A DNA stretch of 64,000 nucleotides, taken from positions 62,001 to 126,000 of the forward strand of contig CAVYNE010000028.1 in assembly GCA_963769715.1 (NCBI GenBank), read 5' to 3'. Below are positions 7,972 through 15,820 of this stretch, piece after piece. A program made the position numbers and the translations under genes. Within the stretch, counting starts at the first letter, position 1. Each line of letters begins with the position of its first letter. The notes beneath the pieces are model-generated. The model saw only the letters and a program-made list of their open reading frames with translations, ran no database searches and had not been told where the DNA came from. This DNA is from Palsa-504 sp963769715 (GTDB lineage Bacteria > Actinomycetota > Actinomycetes > Streptosporangiales > Streptosporangiaceae).

Positions 7972-9321
7972 GTGATGGGCAGAGCGTGGCTCACCGGACT
8001 GCTGCCCGACTTCGGCCCGGCCCGGGAGCACCCCGCGTTCCGGCGGCTGCTGGCCGGCGGACTGCTCTCCGCCCTGGGCGGCTCGATGACGAGCTTCGCG
8101 GTCGTGCTGCAGGTTTGGGACCTGTCACATTCCTCGCTCGCCGTCGGCCTGCTCGGGCTGACGTTTGTCCCGGTGCTGGCCGTGGGCCTGCTCGGCGGCT
8201 CGATCGCCGACGTGGTGGACCGCCGCAAGCTCGCGCTGGTCACCAGCGTGTGCCTGATGGCGGTTTCAGCCGCGTTCGCCGTCCAGGCCTACGCCCGGTC
8301 CGGCCAGCTGTGGCTGCTGTACGCGCTGGCCATGGCGCAGGCCGTGCTGCAGGCGGCCAGCGCCCCGGCCCGGCGCACGTTCGTGCCGCGGCTGGTGCCG
8401 CCCGAGCAGCTCACCGCGGCCATCGCGCTGAACACGCTGGCCGGCCGCATCACGATGCTGTTCGGCCCGGCGCTAGCCGGCCTGATCGCCGCCGCCTGGG
8501 GCCTGCAGACCTGCTACGCCATCAACACGGTCAGCTTCGTCGCGTCCCTGTACGCCATGGCCCGGCTCCCGGCGATGCGGACCCAACAACCCCGAGAACC
8601 CGCGGGGTCGGCCAAGCCCGGCCCCGCGCGGCCCGGCCCCGTGCGATCGGCCCTGCGCGCGACCGCCGAGGGCCTGCGGTTCATCCGCCGTCGGCCCGTG
8701 CTCGTCGCCGCGTTCCTGACCGACCTGGACGCCATGCTGCTCGGCCTGCCGGTGGCGCTGTTCCCGGCGCTGAACGCCGCGCACTTCGGCGGCTCGCCGC
8801 GGACCCTCGGCCTGCTCAACGCGGCCGTGGGCGTCGGCGGGCTGCTGTCCGCGGCGCTGTCGGGACCGGCCACGCGGGTCAGCCGCCAGGGCCGCGGCAT
8901 GCTGGCCGGCACGATGATCTGGGGCGCGGCCATCGCCTGCTTCGGGGCAACCGCCAGCCTGCCCCTCGCGCTGGCGATGCTGGCCGTCGCGGGGGCGGCG
9001 GACACGCTCACCGTGACGTTCCGTGCCTCCATGGTGCAGACCGTGACCCCGGACGAGTTCCGCGGCCGGGTCTCCAGCGTCGAGTACATCATCGGCACCG
9101 GCGGCGGCCCCCTGGGCAACGTCGAGTCCGGCACGGTCGCCTCGCTGAGCACGCCCGCCGTCAGCGCCGTCACCGGCGGCCTGGGCTGCCTGGCCATCGC
9201 GGCCCTCATCGGGCTGCTCTTCCCCGCCTTCGCCCGCTACCGCACGGGCGCCGCCCCTGCCCCGCCCTCAGCCTCCGCCCCGCCCCTCATCGTTCCGGAT
9301 CAAAGCAGCCAGCCTCTATAG
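7972..9321 (+). CDS. MFS transporter (MFS_3/enterobactin-exporter-like)
   Basis: 449-residue inner-membrane protein with about 12 hydrophobic segments; an early GGSIADVVDRRKLALV is the MFS loop 2-3 signature, and EQLTAAIALN and GRVSS further on are typical of the EntS-like branch. Probably a drug or metabolite exporter repressed by the MarR protein upstream. The start is GTG 7972 or ATG 7975; the sequence TGATGGCCCGG is repeated at 7951-7973, making three closely spaced ATG/GTG choices. The C-terminal 25 residues are Pro/Ala-rich and disordered. Confidence 0.88.
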   Translation: MMGRAWLTGLLPDFGPAREHPAFRRLLAGGLLSALGGSMTSFAVVLQVWDLSHSSLAVGLLGLTFVPVLAVGLLGGSIADVVDRRKLALVTSVCLMAVSAAFAVQAYARSGQLWLLYALAMAQAVLQAASAPARRTFVPRLVPPEQLTAAIALNTLAGRITMLFGPALAGLIAAAWGLQTCYAINTVSFVASLYAMARLPAMRTQQPREPAGSAKPGPARPGPVRSALRATAEGLRFIRRRPVLVAAFLTDLDAMLLGLPVALFPALNAAHFGGSPRTLGLLNAAVGVGGLLSAALSGPATRVSRQGRGMLAGTMIWGAAIACFGATASLPLALAMLAVAGAADTLTVTFRASMVQTVTPDEFRGRVSSVEYIIGTGGGPLGNVESGTVASLSTPAVSAVTGGLGCLAIAALIGLLFPAFARYRTGAAPAPPSASAPPLIVPDQSSQPL

Positions 9322-9359
9322 GCCGGCGCAGGGGGATAGCCTGAGTCCTCGGAGGTGCC

Positions 9360-9665
9360 ATGGACATCGAGGTTGCCGACAATCCGGACAAGGAACGCTT
9401 CGAGATCCTCGCCGACGGCGAACTAGCCGGGTTTGTCCAGTACCACCTGAGCGACGACGAGATCGCGTTTACGCATACCCAGACCGACGACCGGTTCCGC
9501 GGCCAGGGCATCGCCAGCCGCCTCGTGCAGTCCAGCCTCGACGCCGCCCGGGAGCGGCACCTGACGGTCCTGCCCTACTGCCCGTTCGTGCGGAACTGGA
9601 TCACCGAGCACCGCGAGTACGCCAACCTGGTCCCGCCAGATCGGCGCCAGCAGTTCGGCCTGTGA
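9360..9665 (+). CDS. GNAT-family N-acetyltransferase (short YidJ-like)
   Basis: 101 residues, the size of the minimal Gcn5-related fold. The acetyl-CoA pyrophosphate loop is RFRGQGIASRLV (about 47-58) and a PYCPFVRNWITEH segment completes the short-form domain. The ATG at 9360 follows GGAGGT by 3 bases. Substrate unknown. It stands alone between the MFS gene and a VOC gene. Confidence 0.85.
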   Translation: MDIEVADNPDKERFEILADGELAGFVQYHLSDDEIAFTHTQTDDRFRGQGIASRLVQSSLDAARERHLTVLPYCPFVRNWITEHREYANLVPPDRRQQFGL

Positions 9666-9863
9666 GGTCGGATCCTCCTGGGCAGCCAGGAGTGGACGTC
9701 CAGGGCACACCAGTGACTGATGATCATCGCGCTAACGCCGCCTGGAGCTGGGCGCGGCCTTCCTCTATGCAGCGGCTCATCGGCGGACCGATGAGTTTTG
9801 CCGCCGATCCCCGTTACATGGGTGAGAATCGGCGCTGGCCGATTCCGGCAAGGAGGCTAGGAA

Positions 9864-10280
9864 ATGGACTACAAGCTGGAACTGGTGCTAATCCCGGTCG
9901 CTGACGTGGACCGCGCGAAGAAGTTCTACCTCGAGAACGCAGGCTTCGTCCTGATCGTCGACACCCCGATCGGCGAAGGGCAGCGGGTGGTCCAGGTCGT
10001 CCCGCCGGGTTCGCAGTGCGCGATCGGGTTCGGCGCGGGGATCACCTCGGCCGCGCCGGGCTCGGCGCAGGGCCTGCACCTGGTCGTGTCCGACATCGTC
10101 GCGGCGCGGGCCGAGATGGCGGAGCGCGGCGTGGCGATCGGCCCGGTGCGCCACATGGTGTCCGGGGAGTGGGTGGACGGACCGCACCCGGAACGCGAGA
10201 ACTACCAGTCGTTCGCCGACTTCACCGACCCGGACGGCAACATCTGGCTCCTGCAGGAAGTCGACCACGGCAAGGGCTGA
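9864..10280 (+). CDS. VOC-family (glyoxalase/dioxygenase-like) protein
   Basis: 138-residue single-domain member of the vicinal oxygen chelate superfamily: two betaalphabetabetabeta modules, starting YKLELVLIPVADVDRAKKFYL and closing with FTDPDGNIWLLQEV, where the Glu is a usual metal ligand. AAGGAGGC precedes the ATG at 9864. It ends 2 bases before the ECF sigma factor gene, so the two form an operon. Substrate not predictable. Confidence 0.85.
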   Translation: MDYKLELVLIPVADVDRAKKFYLENAGFVLIVDTPIGEGQRVVQVVPPGSQCAIGFGAGITSAAPGSAQGLHLVVSDIVAARAEMAERGVAIGPVRHMVSGEWVDGPHPERENYQSFADFTDPDGNIWLLQEVDHGKG

Positions 10281-10282
10281 TA

Positions 10283-11263
10283 ATGGATCGTTCGGACTTG
10301 GTGAGCACCGACCAGACGGTGAGCGCGGCGATCGCGGGCGACGAGCCCGCGTTCGCCGCCCTCACCGAGCGACACCGGCGTGAGCTGCACGTGCACTGCT
10401 ACCGGATGCTAGCCTCGTTCGACGAGGCCGAGGACGCGGTGCAGGAGACGTTCCTGAAAGCGTGGCGCGGCCGGTCCGGCTTCGACGGCGGTTCGCAGTT
10501 TCGCGCGTGGCTGTACCGGATCGCCACCAACGTCTGCCTGGACATGCTGCGACAAAGCTCGCGGCGGACCGCCGGGAGGTCGTTCGCTGAGGTGCCCTGG
10601 CTCCAGCCGTACCCGGATGTGCTGCTGGAGGCGGCCGCGCCGAGCGACGAGCAGCCCGAGGCGGTGGCCATCCGGCGGGAGACGATCTCGCTGGCGTTCC
10701 TGGCCGCCCTGCAGGTGCTGCCGCCGAGGCAGCGCGCGGCGCTGATCGCCCGGGACGTCCTCGGCTGGCCGGCCGCCGAGACCGCCTCGGCGCTCGGCAC
10801 CAGCGTCGCCGCGGCCAACAGCGCCCTGCAGCGGGCCCGGGCGACAATGCAGTCGCACCTGCCCGCCCGGCGCGCCGAGTGGTCCGCGCGGGAACCGAGC
10901 GCCGAAGAACGCGAGCTGGTCGAGCAGTTCATCGAGGCGCACGAACGGTGCGACACCGAGGCCGCCGTCGCGATCGCGGCCCGGGACATCCGGGTGACCA
11001 TGCCGCCCGCGCCGTGGCGCTTCGACGGGCCGGACGCGATCAGGCCGCTCATGGCCAACGCGGCCTCGATGGGCGAATGGCGCCTGGTCCCGGTGGGGGC
11101 CAACCGGATGCCGGCTGCCGCGAGCTACCTGCGCCGGCCAGGCGACAGCGAATTCCGTGCGTTCAAGCTCGACGTCATGCGCATCGAAGCCGGAGTGATC
11201 GCGGAGATCACCACGTTCAACGCGGAGCTTTTCCCGGCGTTCGGCCTGAAGCCAACGCTTTGA
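10283..11263 (+). CDS. ECF sigma factor with C-terminal SnoaL-like domain
   Basis: 326 residues. Sigma region 2 is seen in HVHCYRMLASFDEAEDAVQE and AWLYRIATNVCLDMLR (about 38-95), region 4 in LPPRQRAALIARDVLGWPAAETASALGTS (about 150-180), and a NTF2/SnoaL-like tail (about 205-326) as in SigG/SigX5-type factors that use an extension instead of an anti-sigma factor. ATG at 10283, 2 bases after the VOC stop. The stop TGA (11261-11263) lies at the edge of the tnpB-bearing element, so the final residues could have been altered by insertion. Confidence 0.88.
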   Translation: MDRSDLVSTDQTVSAAIAGDEPAFAALTERHRRELHVHCYRMLASFDEAEDAVQETFLKAWRGRSGFDGGSQFRAWLYRIATNVCLDMLRQSSRRTAGRSFAEVPWLQPYPDVLLEAAAPSDEQPEAVAIRRETISLAFLAALQVLPPRQRAALIARDVLGWPAAETASALGTSVAAANSALQRARATMQSHLPARRAEWSAREPSAEERELVEQFIEAHERCDTEAAVAIAARDIRVTMPPAPWRFDGPDAIRPLMANAASMGEWRLVPVGANRMPAAASYLRRPGDSEFRAFKLDVMRIEAGVIAEITTFNAELFPAFGLKPTL

Positions 11264-11400
11264 CGCGCTCCCCGGCCTGGAGGCCGGGGATTCCCGCCTG
11301 TCACGCCGCGTCCCGGCGTGGCTTCGGGCGGCTTCCTGTTTCACGGACCGCTGCCACCGCGAGCGGTGGTCTTACGCCGTCTCCGCAGGCGTTTAGCGTC
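11264..11400 (-). ncRNA. candidate omega-RNA region of tnpB
   Basis: TnpB proteins use an RNA that overlaps the 3' end of their own gene and the element end, with the guide outside. Here the RNA would end with the hairpin at 11270-11289, and the first guide bases would be AGCGTTGGCTTCAGG read on the minus strand from 11259, that is the antisense of the sigma factor 3' end. Position is inferred from family knowledge; 5' limit arbitrary. Confidence 0.35.
11270..11289. repeat. subterminal hairpin CCCCGGCC..GGCCGGGG
   Basis: Perfect 8-base stem with a TGGA loop directly outside the tnpB 3' end. IS200/IS605 ends carry such imperfect hairpins, recognised by TnpA and forming part of the TnpB guide RNA. 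It sits 7 bases past the sigma factor stop codon. Confidence 0.65.
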
Positions 11401-12454
11401 TCCGCCTCCCCGGGCATCCCAGCCCGGGGTTTCCGTCCGGCGGCGACGATGCGGTATCCCTCGGTCAGGACGTTGACCGCGGCGTTGATGTCCCGGTCGT
11501 GGAGCGTCCCGCAGCCGGGGCAGGTCCAGGACCGGACATGAAGGGGTTTCGGGCCGTCCCGGCGTCCGCACGCCGAGCAGACCTGCGACGAGGGGTAGGA
11601 CCGGGGGACCTTCCCGAACACCCGTCCGTACCGGCGGGCCTTGTATTCCAGCATGGCCACGAACGCTGACCAGCCCGCGTCGTGGACCGATTTGGCGAGC
11701 CGGGTCCGGGCGAGCCCGGCCACGCACAAGTCCTCGGCGTACACCGCTTGGCTGTCGCGGATGATCGCGGTGGAGGTCTGATGGTGGAAATCCCGGCGGG
11801 AATCAGCCACTTTCGCGTGCTGCCGGGCCACCCTGACCCGGGCTTTGTCCCGGTTGGCGCTCCCGCCGGCCTTGCGGGACAGGGCTTTCTGCAAGCGCCG
11901 CAGCTTCCGTTCGGCGCGGCGCAGGAACTTCGGGCTGGTGATCTTCCGCCCGTCGGAGAAGACAGCGAACGACGTCAGGCCCAGGTCGATACCTACCCCG
12001 GCCCCGGATGCCGGGAACCGGGCGGCATCGGCGGCGGGGCCGGGCTGCGCGACGAAACTGGCGAAGTACCGGCCTGCCGCGTCCCTGATCACGGTGACGC
12101 TGGCCGGGTCGCAGGGCAGCGGGCCAGCACGTCGCCGATCTTCGGCAGGCGCAGCTTCCCGCCGGGCGTGATCGTGAACCTCGCGTTGGCCGTGAACCGG
12201 ACCGCCTGCCGCCCGTCCTTGCGAGACTTGAACCGGGGCGGCTCCATCTTCGGGCCCTTCCGCTCGCCCCTGATGGAGGCGAAGAAGTTCCGGTACGCGG
12301 TGTTCAGGTCCGCGAGGGACTGCTGGAGCATCACCGCGGAAACCTCGCCCAGCCAGGCCCGCTCCGGGGTGGCCTTGGCTGCGGTCAGCCGCTTCGATAG
12401 CTCCGCGTCGGTGACGTACGGCAGCCCGGCCGCATGCGCCTCCTGACGGGCACG
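11301..12454 (-). pseudogene. tnpB: tnpB exon 2 (RNA-guided nuclease, frameshifted)
   Basis: C-terminal 380 or so residues of TnpB. The RuvC residues remain: Asp in GIDLGLTSFAVFSDG, Glu in VYAEDLCVAGLAR, Asp in DRDINAAVNVL, and the zinc ribbon CSACG..CPGCG. The first part (RARQEAHAAGLPYVTDAEL to LRLPKIGDV) is in one frame and the rest (CDPASVTVIRDAAGRY onward) in another, with the shift at about 12110-12125 where a few codons also seem deleted. Exon 1 plus exon 2 is 1256 bases, not a multiple of three. Exon 2 joins exon 1 after removal of the intron at 12455-20036. Nuclease activity is therefore unlikely. Confidence 0.85.
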
Positions 12455-14960
12455 GTAGGGTCGGTCCGGGGCGCGGTGCTGGCCTCTCGACCAGCCCGTT
12501 TCCCCGGACCGCCCTCCGCACCCGCCGTGCCCGTTCCCGGGCAACGGGCGCTCCACGAGCCCCGTCGGGGCGATGGTTCTTCAGGCCGCGCCGGGCCATG
12601 GGGAGGCTATCTTCGTGCCCCGGTAGGAGTAGCGGATAGTCCGCACCTTCGCGGGGTCGAAGAGGGTCACCTCCGCAGTAGCGGGCCACCATCCTCCGCC
12701 GCAGGCAAGTCGGCGCAGTTCCTTCCAGTTGCTTCGGCGGTACTTGCGCCGCAGCCAGCCGATGACCTGCCGCCACAGGAACGCGCGCAGGTAGCGGAAG
12801 GTGTCGTGCGAGACGCCGAAGCGGAAGTAGGCGGTCCAGCCCCGCAGCATCCGGCCCAGCCGGTGCAGCAGGACTTCCAGCGGCAGGTTGACGTCCTGCC
12901 GGCACACTGCCCGCACCTTGTCCTTGACGGCCATCAGGGCCTTCTTGGACGGGTAGGTGTAGACGTATTGCCGGTTGGTGCCTTTCTTCCGGTGGCGCTG
13001 GATGCGCCAGCCGAGGAAGTCCAGGCCCTCCTCGATGTGGGTGATCAGTGTCTTTTCCGGCGACAGGCGCAGGCCCATCGTGGACAAGACACCCGCTATC
13101 TCCTCCCGGAGTGCCTCCGCGTCGGCTCGGGTGCCGTGCACCATCAGGCACCAGTCGTCCGCATACCTGGAGATCCGGTAATTGGGCAGACCTTGAGCAC
13201 GCCGTCTGGCTCGCCGGTAGGGACTGGCCGCGGGGCCCCCTGGTGCCTGGGCGATGTACTCGTCCAGGACCGAAAGGGCCACGTTGCTCATCAGCGGTGA
13301 AATCACGCCCCCAACGCAATAGATAATCCGGGTGCATGTCACCCTCCGTATCGGTGTCGCCTTGGTGGCCGCCGCCGTTAGTGGACCGTTCCCGGACCGG
13401 GATGCGGTGGCGGATGGTGATCTTCTCGGGTCCGATGAGGACGTCCTTGACGAGCAGCCGCAGTACCCGCTGGCGCTCGCCGGTGCTGGCGGTGGCCGTG
13501 TTGCCGCGCAGCTGGGTGAGGAAGCCTTCCAGGTCATCGGCGAGCTGGAGGTAGGCGTCGCGGTCGGCGGCCTGGGCGTCGAGCGCGTCGAGCTGGCCGC
13601 GCAGGCTGGCCTCGCGGGCCCGCAGGTCCGGCATCCGGGCGCGCAGCTCGTCGATGGTGATCAGCTGCTCGGAGTAGGCCCCGATCATCGCGGTGATCGA
13701 GGTGGCGGCCTTGGCCAGGGCCAGCTCGATCTGCTTGCGCTGGCGGGTGACCGGGTCGGACGTGCGGGCCTGGGTCAGCCGGCGGTCGATCTCGGCGCGG
13801 ACCAGGGCCGGGTCGGCGAGCAGGCCGGCGATGTGGTCCCACACGACCTTGTCCAGGTAGTCGGCGCGGACCGGCTTGTTCCCGCACACTCTGCCGCCCT
13901 CGTAGCGGTAGTCGTCGGAGCCCAGGCACCGGTAGTAGTAGATCTTCTTGCGGGCGGTGGTCGTGGAGGTGCGGTAGTAGCCGTATCCGCAGGCCGAGCA
14001 GGCGGCCAGGCCCTGCAGCAGCGAGGGGACCTTGGTGTTGCGGGCGGCGAACCGCTTGTTGCCGGCCAGCCGCTGCTGCACGCGGGCGAAGGTCTCCTCG
14101 CTCACGATGGCCGGGACCGCGATCTCGGTCCATTCCTCCCGGGGCCGGTCCACGGCCTTGACTGCCCGCGGCGCGGTCCGTCCCTGCAGCCGGGCGATCC
14201 GGTTCAGCCCGGGCTGCTCGTGGATGATCTGGGTCTTGCCGAACACGGCACGGCCCTGGTAGGCGGGGTTGCGCAGCATGCCCCAGATCACCGACCGGTC
14301 CCAGCGGGACTTGCCGGTCCGGGTCGCGATGCCCTGGCTAGTCAGCCAGCGGGCCAGATCAGCGATGGAGGCGCCGTCGTCGGCGTAGCGGCGGAACATC
14401 TCCGCCACCAGCACCGCCTCATGCCCGATGATCTCGTAGCAGGCGCCGGATTCCGGGGTCTTGCGGACATACCGGTAGCCGAACGGGGCCCCGCCGAGCA
14501 CGTTGACCGACCCGGACCTGGCGCGGTAGGCCTTGCCGCGCCGGTACCGTTCCATCAGCTGGGCCTTCTCGTACTCGGCGAACATGCCCCGGAACTGCAC
14601 CAGCAGCTGGTCCTCGGGGCTGTCGCCGCGCGGGCCGTTGACGAACTCCACCCGGACCCCGGCGCGGGCGAACTCCTCGATCAGCAGCGCCTGGTAGGCG
14701 AACTTGCGGGCGAGGCGGTCCGGGGAATAGCACAGCACCACGTCCAGGCAGCCCTGCGCGGCCAGGTCCCGCAGCGCCTCCAGGGCCGGGCGGACCAGCG
14801 TGGCCCCGGAATGCCCCTCGTCCTCGAAGACCCACTCCGCCGGGACCTCAAGCCGGTGCTGCGCGGCATGGGCGCGCAGCGCCGCGGTCTGCGACCCGAT
14901 CGTCTGGTCCTTCTTCTGCCGGGCTGAGGAGACCCGCGCGTAGATCGCCGCGCTCGTCAC
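11301..14960 (-). CDS. serine recombinase, reading through into intron and tnpB (chimeric ORF)
   Basis: Large serine recombinase that starts at GTG 14960 after AAGGAGGA. Catalytic domain IYARVSSARQKKD (Ser near 9, Arg in YSPDRLARKF), recombinase domain with the zinc ribbon CSACGYGYYR..C, then a coiled coil and IGPEKITIRHRIPV. Family homology ends about 13330. There is no stop inside the element, so the frame continues through the junction at 13312, crosses the RT gene out of frame, then enters tnpB in its true frame and stops at 11301: 1219 codons in all. The recombinase part would cut and join its own element ends. Whether the long tail is made or degraded is unknown. Confidence 0.8.
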   Translation of the reverse strand: MTSAAIYARVSSARQKKDQTIGSQTAALRAHAAQHRLEVPAEWVFEDEGHSGATLVRPALEALRDLAAQGCLDVVLCYSPDRLARKFAYQALLIEEFARAGVRVEFVNGPRGDSPEDQLLVQFRGMFAEYEKAQLMERYRRGKAYRARSGSVNVLGGAPFGYRYVRKTPESGACYEIIGHEAVLVAEMFRRYADDGASIADLARWLTSQGIATRTGKSRWDRSVIWGMLRNPAYQGRAVFGKTQIIHEQPGLNRIARLQGRTAPRAVKAVDRPREEWTEIAVPAIVSEETFARVQQRLAGNKRFAARNTKVPSLLQGLAACSACGYGYYRTSTTTARKKIYYYRCLGSDDYRYEGGRVCGNKPVRADYLDKVVWDHIAGLLADPALVRAEIDRRLTQARTSDPVTRQRKQIELALAKAATSITAMIGAYSEQLITIDELRARMPDLRAREASLRGQLDALDAQAADRDAYLQLADDLEGFLTQLRGNTATASTGERQRVLRLLVKDVLIGPEKITIRHRIPVRERSTNGGGHQGDTDTEGDMHPDYLLRWGRDFTADEQRGPFGPGRVHRPGTRGPRGQSLPASQTACSRSAQLPDLQVCGRLVPDGARHPSRRGGTPGGDSGCLVHDGPAPVAGKDTDHPHRGGPGLPRLAHPAPPEERHQPAIRLHLPVQEGPDGRQGQGAGSVPAGRQPAAGSPAAPAGPDAAGLDRLLPLRRLARHLPLPARVPVAAGHRLAAAQVPPKQLEGTAPTCLRRRMVARYCGGDPLRPREGADYPLLLPGHEDSLPMARRGLKNHRPDGARGAPVARERARRVRRAVRGNGLVERPAPRPGPTLPCPSGGACGRAAVRHRRGAIEAADRSQGHPGAGLAGRGFRGDAPAVPRGPEHRVPELLRLHQGRAEGPEDGAAPVQVSQGRAAGGPVHGQREVHDHARREAAPAEDRRRAGPLPCDPASVTVIRDAAGRYFASFVAQPGPAADAARFPASGAGVGIDLGLTSFAVFSDGRKITSPKFLRRAERKLRRLQKALSRKAGGSANRDKARVRVARQHAKVADSRRDFHHQTSTAIIRDSQAVYAEDLCVAGLARTRLAKSVHDAGWSAFVAMLEYKARRYGRVFGKVPRSYPSSQVCSACGRRDGPKPLHVRSWTCPGCGTLHDRDINAAVNVLTEGYRIVAAGRKPRAGMPGEAETLNACGDGVRPPLAVAAVRETGSRPKPRRDAA
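12455..12517 (-). ncRNA. group II intron domain VI and 3' end
   Basis: A long stem (GGTCCGGGG with CCCCGGACC) closed at the base by GGG/CCC with one unpaired A, 7 bases from the intron end. That A is the expected branch point for lariat formation. Confidence 0.65.
12518..12551 (-). ncRNA. group II intron domain V, 34 nt
   Basis: On the minus strand an 8-bp lower stem, 2-base 3' bulge (CG), 6-bp upper stem and GGAA tetraloop total exactly 34 nucleotides, the canonical catalytic hairpin. The triad position reads CGC. Found by hand folding. Confidence 0.8.
12581..13312 (-). pseudogene. group II intron RT, 3' fragment (fragment C)
   Basis: Carries RT motifs from GGVISPLMSNVALSVLDE onward, including the catalytic YADD in RYADDWCLMV, then the maturase X domain (LLHRLGRMLRGWTAYFRFG). 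No HNH endonuclease domain follows; the stop is at 12581. The upstream part of the gene is at 15821-16161, cut off by the first recombinase element. Joined with the other two fragments it completes a 476-codon frame (stop included). Confidence 0.9.
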
Positions 14961-15089
14961 ACGCTCCTCCTTCCTGCCCGGGCCGGGCGGTGCGGGCCCG
15001 CCGCTGCGGCACCAATATGGCGTAGGCCACTGACAAATCCGCGGACGCATGGCGGTCGTAGACGAATTCCGTCTCGACGGCCTTCCCGT

Positions 15090-15449
15090 TCACCTGCGGG
15101 GATGATCTCTGCGGCCCCTCGCGAGAAATTCCTCCAGGGCCTGGGCCACCACCGCCGAGATCGTCCGCCCCGATTCCCGGGCATGCTCGCGGACAGCCAC
15201 GGCGAGCCGCCCCGGCAGCTTGACCGTGAACACCACGCCCGGCTCGGGCACCGGCACACGCCCGCTGCCCGCGGCCTGATCCACATACCGGCGGGCCTGC
15301 CGGGCCGAGCAGCCCAGCCGGCCAGCCAGCACGCGGGCCGCCTCCGCCCCGGCCACGCCGGCCTCCAGCAGGTCAGCAGCTGCGTTGACCCGCGCCGCGT
15401 GCTCAGCGCCCCCGGCGCGACGATCACCAGCCACGACATAAACATACAA
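15090..15449 (-). CDS. ribbon-helix-helix/HTH DNA-binding protein of element 1
   Basis: 119 residues from TTG 15449 (GTG 15434 is an alternative). The N-terminal half resembles a helix-turn-helix (LAGRLGCSARQARRYVDQA), the C-terminal half a CopG-like ribbon-helix-helix (VVFTVKLPGRLAVAVREHA, then SGRTISAVVAQALEEFLARG). It ends 130 bases before the recombinase start, so it probably regulates the recombinase or helps choose direction of recombination. Function inferred from fold only. Confidence 0.65.
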   Translation of the reverse strand: MYVYVVAGDRRAGGAEHAARVNAAADLLEAGVAGAEAARVLAGRLGCSARQARRYVDQAAGSGRVPVPEPGVVFTVKLPGRLAVAVREHARESGRTISAVVAQALEEFLARGRRDHPRR

Positions 15450-15501
15450 CCATAAATGTCAGCATGCCGGCGTGGCACGCCTGGCCGCACGATCGTCACG
15501 C

Positions 15502-15738
15502 TCACCGGGCCGGCCTGGCAGCCCGTGACCGCACGATCCACGACGCGACGGTCAGCACGGTGGACGCATCCCAGCCCGCCATCCACTCCAGGATCCGCCG
15601 GTCCCAGGCGCCCAGCTCGATCCCGGCCAGCGCGCCGGCCAGGATCTCCGCCTGCACAGCCCTCGGCACGAACCCCGCAGGCGGCACCTCGACCGGCCCG
15701 CCCGGCACCTGCCCGGCGTCCGGCTGCCCGGCCGTCAC
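15502..15738 (-). CDS. small conserved protein of element 1, unknown
   Basis: 78 residues from GTG 15738, with GGAG eight bases upstream. The core GIELGAWDRRILEWMAGWDASTV matches a pattern I know from small hypothetical proteins in actinobacterial integrative elements. It is the first gene of the element and lies next to the right junction. No function can be assigned. Confidence 0.45.
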   Translation of the reverse strand: MTAGQPDAGQVPGGPVEVPPAGFVPRAVQAEILAGALAGIELGAWDRRILEWMAGWDASTVLTVASWIVRSRAARPAR

Positions 15739-15820
15739 CGGCCACGCTCCAGCCGCCGGTAACCCAGCGTCACCTCGAAGCAGAAATTGCCAACTGTGTT
15801 GGGGGCGTGAGGATCGACCC

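Larger units (their letters stand above)
13313..15820 (-). mobile_element. serine-recombinase element 1 inserted in the intron RT
   Basis: About 2.5 kb between the RT halves. The right flank (minus strand) ends GGTACTCCGCAAGGG and the left flank begins GGGGGCGTGATTTCACCG. Joining them at a shared GGG gives GTPQGGVISP, an intact RT motif, with no bases lost or gained. It carries a small W-rich protein gene, a ribbon-helix-helix gene and the recombinase, all on the minus strand. No terminal inverted repeats of transposase type and no long target duplication, as expected for a large serine integrase. Confidence 0.85.

Noticed and set aside
9666..9863. Possible small gene between the GNAT and VOC genes.
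   Set aside because: No ribosome site, no family pattern, and codon use unlike the neighbours.
13332..14927. 531-codon plus-strand open frame.
   Set aside because: Shadow of the serine recombinase; Gly/Val/Arg-rich composition without domains.
13304..15811. Near-perfect 15-base inverted repeat (CACGCCCCCAAC-type) near both ends of element 1, first read as transposon terminal repeats.
   Set aside because: The left copy straddles the RT junction and the right copy lies several bases inside the element. Frame restoration places the crossover at GGG instead. It may be part of a recombinase binding site, not a DDE-type terminal repeat.
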